This document shows positions 34,674 to 44,669 of a stretch of 64,000 nt of DNA, in pieces. The notes under the pieces are model-generated. The model was given only the letters and a program-made list of their open reading frames with translations, was not told the DNA's origin and made no database searches. Position 1 is the first letter of the stretch, and each line of letters opens with the position of its first letter. Origin of the DNA: Lunularia cruciata. Taxonomy: Eukaryota; Streptophyta; Marchantiopsida; Lunulariales; Lunulariaceae. A program made the position numbers and the translations under genes. The stretch lies in NCBI GenBank assembly GCA_948567375.1, contig OX419757.1, positions 68,634,001 through 68,698,000 on the forward strand, written 5' to 3'.

Positions 34674-36519
34674 TCTATACCCTAATCAATCAAAACCTCA
34701 ATAGGTGCACCAAAATGACTAAGAACTTGATCCAAGAACAAGAAAGTTGTCCCTTCACTAGACTTGTCAGGAAGTGCCACCAACTCAATCCACTTGGAGA
34801 AGTGCTCCACCATCACCAAGACATATCAATGATGTCTCACAATTAGCGGTAAAGGTCTAGCAAATTCCAAACTCCAACAGTAACCCAATCTCATGATAGG
34901 TAATGGGTGTAATTGTGGTATATGAGCATTGAATGATGCTCTAACTTGGTCACAAACCACACATCTGGCAACAAACTATTGTACCTTGGTTTGCATACCG
35001 CATCACCAATAATGACTCTGAAGTAAGCTGTATGTACACTTTACTCCAAAATGTCCTAGCTCCTTATGAGCATGACGGACCAACAATGGTCTCTGAGATG
35101 GAAGTGGTACTACTCACACTCTACCATCCTCCCATACATGCAAAAGGTGTCTGCCCTCCAATCTGGACTGTCTAGCTCGCTAAAGAACACGGTCTCTCTC
35201 CTTGGCCCTAATTGTGCCACCCACAACACCAGTGCAAAGATAGTCCATCACTAAGACAACATCATGAATGTCTCGCTGAACTATACCAATATCTTCATCC
35301 TCTTGATTTATGACCTCAATAACTCCTCTTGTATGCGTTGCGAGAGATACCACCAAAGTCTCAAAAAATATACAAAGAAAGGCAAATGCATGCCAACTTG
35401 GCACCATCTCCTCATCTATCTCACCATGCCAACATGCTATGGTATGATCCTACTGGCTAGGACATGGGTTTCTACTCAACCCATATGCATCACGGTTCAC
35501 TACTCCAAGTGTGTGAACAACCATGAAATCATACTCCTATATAATTAGAGCCCATCGTGCAAGCTTCCCTAAAAGCTTGTCGGACTCCATCAACCACTTG
35601 AGTGGCTGATGATCAGTGATGAGAGTGAAGGGATTACCAAATACGTAACATCAGAAATGTGCTACTACCCAAATTGTTGCCAAGCACTCTCCCTCATATG
35701 AACTATACTTCGCCTATGCTGAATTGTTGGAGTGACTAGCATAGGCCACCACAAACTCCTTCCCCTCATCATCATGTTGGGTGAGCATCGCTCCAAGCTC
35801 CAACATACTCCAATCAGTATGAACTTGAAATGGTCATCCTCTGATTGATCTCCTCAAAATAAGAGCAGATGTCAACCTCTCCTTAAGCTCTACAAAAGCT
35901 CTCTCCTGCTCATCTCTCCAACACCACTCCTATATAAGCTTGGTCAGCTTTGTCAAGGCCTTGGAAATGGCACTAAATCCTCTAACATAGTGGCAATAGA
36001 GGTTTGCTAACCCAAGAAATGCTCGCACTCTGCTCACATCCGTAGGCCAAGGAATACGTGCAATAACCTCCACCTTGGTTTGCTAAACACCAAGTCCTCC
36101 AGGGTAGATAGTGTGACCCAAATACTCAACCTACTCATGGAAGAACCTACACTTCCCAGGATGTAATTTGAGGCCATGGGATCTCAACCTCTCAAACACC
36201 TCCAACAATTGTCTCTCATGCTCCTCCATAGTAGTGCTATAAACAAACATGTCATCAAGGCAAAATCCAATCCAACTACGATCCTATCCATGACCCTCTA
36301 GAACTCAGCAGGAGTGTTCTTTAATCCAAATGGTTAGAACCTCCATTGATATAACACATCCTTGCTATGAGGATCAATAGCCCAGAATACTATCTTGGAC
36401 TTATCTTCCTCCCTAATCGGTAATTGATGATATCCTGCTTGAAAATTTTAAGTATTAAAGACCTTTGCATGCCCAATTGCATTAAAAATCTCCTCCGGTG
36501 TAGGCATGGCATACCAATC
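34674..36519 (-). pseudogene. Element C RT palm, RNase H and integrase N-terminal part
   Basis: Reading down the minus strand from 36519, conceptual pieces in shifting frames give WYAMPTPEEIF, FQAGYHQL, the catalytic CLDDMFVYS (near 36240), RNase H (HTDWSMLELGAMLTQHDDEG, ITDHQPLKWL) and the integrase zinc finger (HKELGHFGVK ... CVVCDQVRA) with the first core Asp region. Several in-frame stops are present. The integrase is cut at 34673 by the 3' LTR and target duplication of element B. Confidence 0.8.
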
Positions 36520-37198
36520 TGTGAGCCGGCCTATCTCTCACTTAGGATGAACCTCTGATGGCTATTATGGTAGCGCACCATGGACTAAGAAGGCAAGGAA
36601 CCCCAACTCCATCATACTCCTCCAAGGCTAACACTCCAAGACTCAAGACATTGCTCACTAGAGAACTCAATGAGAGAGAGATAGTTGCAAATGAAAGGAT
36701 GATGAGTACCTCCTCACTCCTTGTTTATATACTTGTGAAATAGTTACGTACCAAAGTTACTAATTACCGTAGTAACTCAAGTTACTAGACTAAAAGTCAA
36801 GTAAAGTCAAAAAGTAGAAAGGAATATCCATTCACATGGGCATATTCCCCTTATCTTGACCCAACCACTAAAGCAAGGATTCCTTCACATGGGATATCCT
36901 TGGACTAAAGAAGAATCCAAAACAAAAAGGCTTGCGGGCCCAAGAGTTCTCAACTCTTTCCCCAAAGCCAAACACCTAGGAATAATACCAAGTCAACACA
37001 CTAAAATCCAAAATAGTGGTGCTCATCTTTTCTACTTCCTCTAAAGTAAGGTCCCATCTATCTTAGCTATGACTAACTTTAGCTAACCATGACTAATATA
37101 GAACCATCCTTTATCTCTATATAAATAATATCTCTTAAGTACTTGTAATACCAAGCTAAATATCACAATACCACACACATGCACAAATGGGTGTTACA
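36520..37198 (-). repeat. Element D 3' LTR
   Basis: On the minus strand it begins TGTAACACCC and ends GGCTCACA (TG...CA). A TATATAAA box on that strand lies at 36724-36731. Compared with the other LTR I see two differences near 36533-36544 and one near 36688. Confidence 0.95.
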
Positions 37199-37207
37199 TT
37201 TACCCCC
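37199..37207 (-). other. Polypurine tract of element D
   Basis: The minus strand reads GGGGGTAAA directly before the 3' LTR start TGTAACAC. It is short but correctly placed. Confidence 0.6.
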
Positions 37208-37246
37208 GGACTAAGTTTTCACTTTGTCCTCAAAGTGAAGGTCTCT

Positions 37247-40200
37247 CTACCTTCTATGGTACATCTTCAACTTATCATGGTTAATCCTATCAAAGTGTCT
37301 TCCTCCCAACTCCTTGAGATCATAGGTGTAATTGCCCCACACCTTCTCTACTATGAAAGGTCCAAAGTACTTAGGCAAAAACTTCTTTTGCACTCTCTTG
37401 AATCGAATGGAATCAAACAACATTACCCAATCACCTTCTTTGAAAGGCTCCACCTTCTTCTTGCCTTGCCTCTTGTCATAGCTCTCCTTTTGTTTCCTTT
37501 GGGCTTGCTCCACTCGAACCATAGCAACTGCTCTTGCCTCTTCCAACTCCATGAGTTGATCCTTCCTTGACTTCCCTGCATCACTTCCTTGTGCTTTCTT
37601 CAATCTCCTATGAATGCTTTGGAAGGAAGGAAGATCAAAGTGAATAGGTAAGGTAGACTCAATACCATACACCAATTGGAATGGAGAATATCCAGTGGAA
37701 GTCTTCATGGTTGTCCTATACTCCCACAAAACTGCATGAATCCTCTTGTCCCAATGATGTTTAGCCCCCTCCATTTCTGCATCTTTGGCCAACATCATGC
37801 ACAAGGTCTGATTGGTTCTCTCTGCCAAGCCATTGGAATTTGGCTTATAGGATGTAGTTACTCTATGTGTGATAGAGAAATGTCGTAGCATGGCTGTAGT
37901 AATGCTTCCTGTAAACTCTCCTCCTCTATCAGAAACCAACTCCAAAGGGCATCCAAACCTAGTGATAATGCGTTCATAAAGAAATCTACCCACTTCATCT
38001 TCATTCTTGTCCCTCAATGGTCTAGCCTCAACCCACTTGGTAAGGTAATCAGTAACTACCACAATGTACCGATTGTTCCTTGGGGTTCTATTGAGAGGTC
38101 CTACAAAATCAATTCCCCACTTCTCAAAAGGTCCTAGCAATGGAATTGATCTAAGTGGTGGAGTGGATGTAGACTTTCTAGCAAAAGCTTGACAAACATG
38201 ACAAGTTTTGCAATAATCAAGACAATCCTTGAAAATCCCTCTCCAATGGTAACCTGCATCTAGAATCTTGAAAGCAGTCACCTTTCCTGCAAAGTGTCCT
38301 CCACATACTAAACCTTCATGAAACTCCTTTATGAGTAGGATAGACTCTTCCTTACCCACTGCTCTTCGAAGTAGACCATCTGCTCCTTGGTGAAAAAGAA
38401 TATCCTCCACCATTGTGTAAGGTCTAGATCTTGCTGCAAGGGCCTTCCTCTCCCTAGCATGCATCCCTTCTGGATAGTTACCTCTTGTCACAAAATCCAC
38501 AATCTCCTTGTACTCCATTGGAATCTCTTGAGTGACTGAGATTGTCATGAGCTCCTCATCCGGGAAGGAATCATCTACTGGCTCATCTCCATCATGATCA
38601 TAGGCTCTAGATAACAAATCAGCATTTGCATGTTTCTTTCCTGGCCTATCCTCAATTGTGTAGTCATACTCAGACAAGAGTATCATCCACCTTGCTAGTC
38701 TCCCTTCAACATTAGGCTTGTTGAAGATGTACTTCAAAGCCTTGTGATCCGTGACAATTGTGGCTTTCCCTCCAATCAAGTAGTGTCTAAACTTCTTGAG
38801 ACCAAAGATCACTGCCAACCCTTCTCTCTCTGTGACAGAGTAGTTCTTCTCTGCTGAAACCATCTGCCTACTAGCATAAGCTATTGGATGATCATGTCCA
38901 TCTTGGTCTAATTGACTAAGAGTGCATCCTATAGCTACATTAGAAGCATCAGTGTAGAGGATGAAAGGCTTACTCCAATCAGGTTTAGCAAGAATTGGAG
39001 CTACAACAAGGGATTGCTTGAGCTCCTCAAAAGCTTTGAGAGCCTCCTTGTCTTCCAAAATCACCATGTAATCTACACCCTTCTTCATGTAGATGGTCAA
39101 TGCATAAGCCTTGTTGGAAAATGAGAAGATGAACCTCCTATAGTACCCAACCATTCCCAAGAATTGGCGTAACTTTGTCAAGCTTGAAGGGAATGGAAGG
39201 TCTGAGATTTTCCTCACCTTCTCAGGATCAACTGCTATTCCATCCTTGGAGATGATGTGCCCCAAAAGTAGACCTTCTTCACATCCAAAAATGCACTTCT
39301 CTGGGTTGAGTGATGCATTTGCCTCATCCAAGCGTTGCAAGACTTTGATTAGGTGCTCAAAGTGCTCCTCCTTGCTCCCATAGACACAAAAGTCATCAAT
39401 GAAATCTCTCACAAATTTCCCAATGAAAGGTTCAAATACCTTGTTCATGAACCGTTGGAATGTGGCTGGAGCATTGCAAAGCCCAAAAGGCATGACCTTG
39501 AAAGCGTAAGTTCCCCAAGGTGTGGTGAATGTGGTGAGTTGTTGATGCTCTGGTGCAATCTTGATTTGGTTATATCCACTATAACCATCTCCAAAACTGT
39601 ACCTCTCATGACCTGCAACCTCCTCCAAGATCTCATCAATGAATGGCAATGGGTAGTAGTACTTCTTGGTAACAGCATTGAGCTTCTTGTAATCCACACA
39701 TACCCGAAGCTTGCCATTCTTTTTCTTCACAATGACAATTGGAGACACCCATTCTGAATTCTCCACCTCAAAGATAAATCCAGCCTCCTTGAGCTTATCA
39801 ATCTCCTCCTTCACAACCAAAGATATTGGTGGGCTAATGCGACGTTGCTTTTGGCGGATTGGTCTTGCATGTGACTCCACCTCTATCTTGTGCTCCTCCA
39901 AGGTGACTTCCTTCAAATCCTTGTAACTAAAAGCAAACACATGGATGAACTTGCGGAAAATCTCCTCAAATCTCACCTTCTCCTCCTTGGTAACATTTGG
40001 GCCATACTTGAGGGTAGATAACCTTCTCTCTACCTCCTCAAGTGTCAATGGTGATTTATCTGGGTCCTTCAAAACCTCTGGCTTAGGTGCAAAATCCATA
40101 GCACACAAAGGATACACATCTGAATCAGATTCAGATTCATCCTCCTCCGTGGAAGTCTCCTCTTCCATGCTTGTGTCCACACCTGAAGCTCCTCCTTCAG

Positions 40201-42073
40201 AATCAGATTTCCAATAATCAGAAGATGGGGTATCTGAATGTGAAGTGTTGGTGGTGTTAGTCATAGGAACAGTGACTCTATGGTTTGATGGCCCAATCCT
40301 TAAGTACCCTTTGTGCCATCGATCAGTTGTGCGTGCTGCTCTCAACCATGGCCTCCCAAGAAGTAAGTCATAGCTTGAATCCTTCAAGACTTGGAAAGTC
40401 ATGAGATTTTGAACTCCCATAACTGAAACTACCACCTTATCCATCACTCCTACTGGTCGAACTTGTTGCTTGTTTGCCATGCTCACCACAAATGTTGAAG
40501 GTCTTGAGGGTATCATACCCAACTTCTTCATCAACCTTTCTGACATGGCATTCACTGCTGATCCTCCATCAACCAATGCATCCTTGATGTTGTGACCATT
40601 CACTCTCACATCAATCTTGGAGGCATATTCACAAGCCTCCCATGGTGCTGGCTTGGCATCCACCACCCCCATTGATACTGGAACTTTTGCCTTCTTCTTC
40701 TTTTTGCTCCTTGTAGAACTCAAACCACCTCTAAGCTCCTTTCTCAAGGTAGGGTTCAAAGCAATTAATTGGCCCACTGTGATGTTAGCCTTGTGACTAC
40801 CAACATCCTCCAACACATTGTAGTTCCATTGTTGCTTTGAGATCAAGAAGTCCTCCATCCCCAACTTCTTCCTTGGAGTCTTTGTTGTTGATGGTGTTGA
40901 GGTGCGAGTGCTCCTAGTAGACATAGGAGTATCCTTGCTTGAAGTAAATCCTTGAGAAGAGTGAACATCCTCTGCAAAACGAGCTCTCTTCTTCTCTTGT
41001 GCCAAAAGCTCCAAATTAAGACCCTTGGAGTTTGAGCACTCTCCCTTCTCATACTTGCTCTCAACCACATCTATGGATGCTATCCCCTTACCTTTGTTGG
41101 GATTAGGAGCCACTTGGGTTTCACTACCTCCCTCTTTCCCTCTATTGGCTCCCTCATAACCCCTTCCTCCATGGTAAGTGGAATTTGGGCAATTCCTTTG
41201 GATATGGCCTCTTCCTCCACAACCAAAACAATTTCTATCATTGAAATTGTTGGCTGGTTGGCCTCCTCTATATGGATAGTTTCCATAACTCCTAGGTCCT
41301 CTCCCTACATTCTGATCCACCTCTCTCTTCTCCCATAGTTGCACCACATTGATCTTGAGATCCGCAAGTTGTTCTGTGATGGTTTGGAGTGGATCTTTTG
41401 GTGGAGGTGCAAGAATTGGAGCAACTACTACTTGTGGTGCAACCCTTGTCACCAAAGTATCAGAAGTTCCACCATACTTGTAGCCTTGAGGAGGATGCAC
41501 AACCTCCTTCACCACCAAATCACTCTCATCCCCTTCCAAACTCTCCTCCATACGAATTGCGATCTTGATAGCTTCAACCTTGGAAGAAGGTTTCTCATAT
41601 CTCACCTTGCTTCTAATTTGTGGTCTCAATCCTCCCACAAAATTCTTGGTGAGCATGGCCCCTATGCCAATCATTGTAGTCTCCACATCATCCCCACCCT
41701 TCCTCAACACTATGCAAAATCTGGACTCCAACTTTTCCACTCTTTCCACATAGACCCTCACTTTCTCTCCATCTCCTTGCTTGAGAAATGTAACCTCACT
41801 CATCAATCTCTCATAACTCTCATCAGGAAGAAAGTTCTCAATGAGTGCTGAAGTCAAAGTCTCCCAAGACTCCTCTTCCCCCTCTCTCCTCTCTCTCTTT
41901 TGGTATTCTGACTCATACCATGTAAGTGCTGCATCCTCAAAGAAATCTGGTAATAATGAGGCCCACTCATTCTTCCTCCTCTCATTGTTTCCTATGCAAG
42001 CTCTCTTGAAGTCTCTCACAAAGGCCTCCACATCTTCTCCATCCTTGCCAAAGAAAACCGGAAGTTTCCCCAT
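37247..42073 (-). CDS. Element D gag-pol polyprotein, 1608 aa, intact
   Basis: A single open frame starts at an ATG at 42073. Gag occupies residues 1-190 (FEDAALTWYESEY). The CCHC knuckle CFGCGGRGHIQRNC is near 281-294 and the protease near 500 has VDGGSAVNAM (a D-G-G variant). RT has CVDYKKLN and the catalytic FIDDFCVYG near 892. RNase H has LYTDASN near 1039, and the integrase zinc finger is CKTCHVCQ. The integrase core has its Asp in GIDFVGP (near 1319), Asp in SDRGGEF (near 1381) and Glu in GLAERTN (near 1418). The tail ends GPFIVEKVWGNYTYDL with no chromodomain. All catalytic residues I can check are present and there is no stop or frameshift, so the protein could still be functional. 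Confidence 0.96.
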   Translation of the reverse strand: MGKLPVFFGKDGEDVEAFVRDFKRACIGNNERRKNEWASLLPDFFEDAALTWYESEYQKRERREGEEESWETLTSALIENFLPDESYERLMSEVTFLKQGDGEKVRVYVERVEKLESRFCIVLRKGGDDVETTMIGIGAMLTKNFVGGLRPQIRSKVRYEKPSSKVEAIKIAIRMEESLEGDESDLVVKEVVHPPQGYKYGGTSDTLVTRVAPQVVVAPILAPPPKDPLQTITEQLADLKINVVQLWEKREVDQNVGRGPRSYGNYPYRGGQPANNFNDRNCFGCGGRGHIQRNCPNSTYHGGRGYEGANRGKEGGSETQVAPNPNKGKGIASIDVVESKYEKGECSNSKGLNLELLAQEKKRARFAEDVHSSQGFTSSKDTPMSTRSTRTSTPSTTKTPRKKLGMEDFLISKQQWNYNVLEDVGSHKANITVGQLIALNPTLRKELRGGLSSTRSKKKKKAKVPVSMGVVDAKPAPWEACEYASKIDVRVNGHNIKDALVDGGSAVNAMSERLMKKLGMIPSRPSTFVVSMANKQQVRPVGVMDKVVVSVMGVQNLMTFQVLKDSSYDLLLGRPWLRAARTTDRWHKGYLRIGPSNHRVTVPMTNTTNTSHSDTPSSDYWKSDSEGGASGVDTSMEEETSTEEDESESDSDVYPLCAMDFAPKPEVLKDPDKSPLTLEEVERRLSTLKYGPNVTKEEKVRFEEIFRKFIHVFAFSYKDLKEVTLEEHKIEVESHARPIRQKQRRISPPISLVVKEEIDKLKEAGFIFEVENSEWVSPIVIVKKKNGKLRVCVDYKKLNAVTKKYYYPLPFIDEILEEVAGHERYSFGDGYSGYNQIKIAPEHQQLTTFTTPWGTYAFKVMPFGLCNAPATFQRFMNKVFEPFIGKFVRDFIDDFCVYGSKEEHFEHLIKVLQRLDEANASLNPEKCIFGCEEGLLLGHIISKDGIAVDPEKVRKISDLPFPSSLTKLRQFLGMVGYYRRFIFSFSNKAYALTIYMKKGVDYMVILEDKEALKAFEELKQSLVVAPILAKPDWSKPFILYTDASNVAIGCTLSQLDQDGHDHPIAYASRQMVSAEKNYSVTEREGLAVIFGLKKFRHYLIGGKATIVTDHKALKYIFNKPNVEGRLARWMILLSEYDYTIEDRPGKKHANADLLSRAYDHDGDEPVDDSFPDEELMTISVTQEIPMEYKEIVDFVTRGNYPEGMHARERKALAARSRPYTMVEDILFHQGADGLLRRAVGKEESILLIKEFHEGLVCGGHFAGKVTAFKILDAGYHWRGIFKDCLDYCKTCHVCQAFARKSTSTPPLRSIPLLGPFEKWGIDFVGPLNRTPRNNRYIVVVTDYLTKWVEARPLRDKNEDEVGRFLYERIITRFGCPLELVSDRGGEFTGSITTAMLRHFSITHRVTTSYKPNSNGLAERTNQTLCMMLAKDAEMEGAKHHWDKRIHAVLWEYRTTMKTSTGYSPFQLVYGIESTLPIHFDLPSFQSIHRRLKKAQGSDAGKSRKDQLMELEEARAVAMVRVEQAQRKQKESYDKRQGKKKVEPFKEGDWVMLFDSIRFKRVQKKFLPKYFGPFIVEKVWGNYTYDLKELGGRHFDRINHDKLKMYHRR

Positions 42074-42089
42074 CTTAACCCCTCACTAT

Positions 42090-42131
42090 CTTTCTTTTCT
42101 CTTAATTTTTTTTTCTCTTTTCTTTTCTCTC
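42090..42131 (-). other. Internal polypurine stretch before gag
   Basis: On the element's sense strand this stretch is almost all A/G (uninterrupted over 42106-42131), ending 17 bases before the gag-pol ATG. It may act as a leader for translation or as a second, internal polypurine primer. Neither role can be shown from sequence alone. Confidence 0.45.
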
Positions 42132-42307
42132 ACTCTATTACTAATAGAGTATATACATGACTAACACCATCTGAGAATAATCCACTCTAGGGAACACAAA
42201 AGGTTCAGGTTGCTCCAAGATTTCTATAGCAACATCAAATCCTAGAGTGCATATTAATCTAACTCTCATGGATAGTTTATCCATAAGTTGAAAGATTATC
42301 TCCATCA

Positions 42308-42781
42308 CTAATCTTGAGAACTAGCTGATGAAGGTGGTAGTATTTCTGTAGCTGTACTAAGACTCTCTCCAAGATCCTTCACCAAAGTTTCCAAAAGTGC
42401 TTTTACTCCACTACACTCATGTCCTTTTGGAAGTCCTTCAACTCCACAAACCTCACACAACTCTTTGGTCTTAGATCTTCTCCCTCCCAATCTTGGTGAA
42501 GAAGGTCCAACATGCAAACCCAAGTCAAGTAAGCCTCTCCTTTCCCTCAATCTCTTGCTCTCAAAGGTCAATGGACATGAACTTGCCTTATGTCCCTTCT
42601 CTCCACATAGAAAGCACTTAGACTCACTCTTTCCTCCAAGTGGTGTAGGTTTTTGGATCCTCTCAACACTCTCTTCAAATTCTATTGTAAACTCTCTTTT
42701 CCTCAAATCCACCCCTACAATCACCTCAAACCCTTGGGGAACCTTGCATAATCTCAATTTCCACTCTTGATGACTCTCCAT
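42308..42781 (-). CDS. Upstream zinc-knuckle ORF of element D
   Basis: From the first ATG (42781) this 157-residue ORF precedes gag-pol by 234 bases in the same direction. It has a WKLRLCKVPQGFEV start, a perfect CCHC knuckle CFLCGEKGHKASSC (about residues 56-69), and a second cluster CEVCGVEGLPKGHEC. The frame is open above the ATG to a GTG at 42805 and closed by a TGA above that. A neighbouring frame at 42840-42942 (TVTYWLGDLNDIVRKGQF) may be a frameshifted N-terminal part. Function is unknown; nucleic-acid binding is likely from the knuckle. Extra ORFs before gag are known in Ogre/Tat elements, but I cannot tell whether this one is related. Confidence 0.65.
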   Translation of the reverse strand: MESHQEWKLRLCKVPQGFEVIVGVDLRKREFTIEFEESVERIQKPTPLGGKSESKCFLCGEKGHKASSCPLTFESKRLRERRGLLDLGLHVGPSSPRLGGRRSKTKELCEVCGVEGLPKGHECSGVKALLETLVKDLGESLSTATEILPPSSASSQD

Positions 42782-43619
42782 GTTCCCCAAGATGAATCTA
42801 AACACTCAAACATGCTTTTTGTTGATCTCAAACTTCTCATGCATGAGATCTCCACTCTGCAGAATTGACCCTTCCTCACAATGTCATTCAAATCTCCCAA
42901 CCAATACGTCACAGTCCTCTGAAATTTTGCACACTTGATCACAACTCCAGGGCGTCCCTCCTTGCAAAATTTCAGATCTTTTCATTGAGCCATTTGGCCT
43001 AGACACCTTTCTATTCAGCACCCATATTTCAGATTTGGTCTGAAAACCACCCCCCTCACTTCAAAAACTCATAACGCACTGCGCAAAAATGATCTCTCTC
43101 TAATTTTTGTGGCAGCAGGTAGGATACAATGCACTGAATTTTCTTCTAAATTTTCAGGACAATTCACTAAAAATTGAAGAAATGGCAGACTCTGTACAAT
43201 TTTCCAGAGAGCATGCAGTTGCGGGAGCACTTTACCCTATCAACTTTCAAAAATTCTAGCCCAGTGCGCATAGAAGCTCTCTCAATAATTTCAAGTGTGC
43301 TAACTGAAAGATAACCCAAGCTATCATGTGTAGAAATCTCAAGTCCAGATCTCAAACTTGAGATTTTGCCCAAAATCACCTTAATCCCCAAAATCTGCAA
43401 TCCACCTCACACAATCTCTCCAATTCCTCTCATGTGTACAAGATGTACAAAATCACCTCAAAGACATCATAATGAACTACAGGGTATACAAATGGATCTT
43501 GGTTCTCTAACATAAGTTCAGCCCTCTCCTCTCCTAATGTTCTCTCCAAGTGAGCTCTCATAGCCTCCTTCTGCCTAATGTAGAATTGGACGCGGAACAT
43601 TATCTTGCCTTCTAGAGAG

Positions 43620-43637
43620 GTCCCGGCAACGGAACCA
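43620..43637 (-). other. Primer-binding site, not initiator-Met
   Basis: A few T residues inside the 5' LTR the minus strand reads TGGTTCCGTTGCCGGGAC. It resembles the tRNA-Asp-type primer site TGGCGCCGTTGCCGGGG known from plant Athila-like elements, with two mismatches near the tRNA 3' end. Confidence 0.6.
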
Positions 43638-43641
43638 AAAA

Positions 43642-44320
43642 TGTGAGCCGGCCTGTCTCTCACTCAGGATGAACCTCTGATGGCTATTATGGTAGCGCAC
43701 CATGGACTAAGAAGGCAAGGAACCCCAACTCCATCATACTCCTCCAAGGCTAACACTCCAAGACTCAAGACATTGCTCACTAGAGAACTCAATGAGAGAG
43801 AGATAGTTTCAAATGAAAGGATGATGAGTACCTCCTCACTCCTTGTTTATATACTTGTGAAATAGTTACGTACCAAAGTTACTAATTACCGTAGTAACTC
43901 AAGTTACTAGACTAAAAGTCAAGTAAAGTCAAAAAGTAGAAAGGAATATCCATTCACATGGGCATATTCCCCTTATCTTGACCCAACCACTAAAGCAAGG
44001 ATTCCTTCACATGGGATATCCTTGGACTAAAGAAGAATCCAAAACAAAAAGGCTTGCGGGCCCAAGAGTTCTCAACTCTTTCCCCAAAGCCAAACACCTA
44101 GGAATAATACCAAGTCAACACACTAAAATCCAAAATAGTGGTGCTCATCTTTTCTACTTCCTCTAAAGTAAGGTCCCATCTATCTTAGCTATGACTAACT
44201 TTAGCTAACCATGACTAATATAGAACCATCCTTTATCTCTATATAAATAATATCTCTTAAGTACTTGTAATACCAAGCTAAATATCACAATACCACACAC
44301 ATGCACAAATGGGTGTTACA
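43642..44320 (-). repeat. Element D 5' LTR
   Basis: It has the same 679-bp length and ends as the 3' copy. A TATATAAA box on the minus strand lies at 43846-43853. It provides the promoter for the element. Confidence 0.95.
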
Positions 44321-44333
44321 GATCAGCCCTGGT

Positions 44334-44669
44334 CTATCTATTGATAAGACGGTAATCTACACACATCCTTCTATCTGTGTAGTTGCCATGCATATCCTTC
44401 TTGGCTGGCATCACTGTTGTTGATGCATACTCTCCATGTGAAATCTCCACCAAACTAGCCTCAAAAAGGTTGCTAGTCCGACTTTGAATCAATGTCCTTT
44501 CCATATCACTATATCGATAAGGACGTCGGAAAACTGGTGTATTTCTAGTCAGCTCAATCTGTATACCAAGTCCCTTTAGAGCACCCAAATCCTTCATATT
44601 GAAGGCAAAACAAATCATGTGGCTCCTCAAGAACCCTCTATCTTTCCTCTCTAGTAAGCTTGCGTCCAA
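44334..44669 (-). pseudogene. Element C RT, N-terminal part
   Basis: The frame ends TVMPAKKDMHGNYTDRR then CVDYRLINR, the fingers motif of a gypsy RT. It stops at the 5' LTR of element D (44320), which splits the RT. The palm continues at 36519 on the far side. Confidence 0.85.

Larger units (their letters stand above)
36520..44320 (-). mobile_element. Element D: full-length Ty3/gypsy element, apparently intact
   Basis: Two 679-bp LTRs, about three mismatches apart by eye, flank a primer site, an upstream zinc-knuckle ORF, an unbroken gag-pol frame and a polypurine tract, all in minus-strand order. It sits inside the RT of element C. The flanks share only GAT(C/T), so the target duplication is short or mutated. 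No chromodomain is present. By domain order, upstream ORF and non-Met primer site it resembles the non-chromovirus Tat/Athila side of plant gypsy elements (inference). Confidence 0.95.

Noticed and set aside
36558-36743. Short ORF repeated at 43680-43865
   Set aside because: It occurs twice only because both LTRs of element D contain it. It runs opposite to the element's transcription and has no domain.
41339-41851. 170-codon plus-strand ORF within element D
   Set aside because: It is a shadow of the intact gag-pol on the minus strand.
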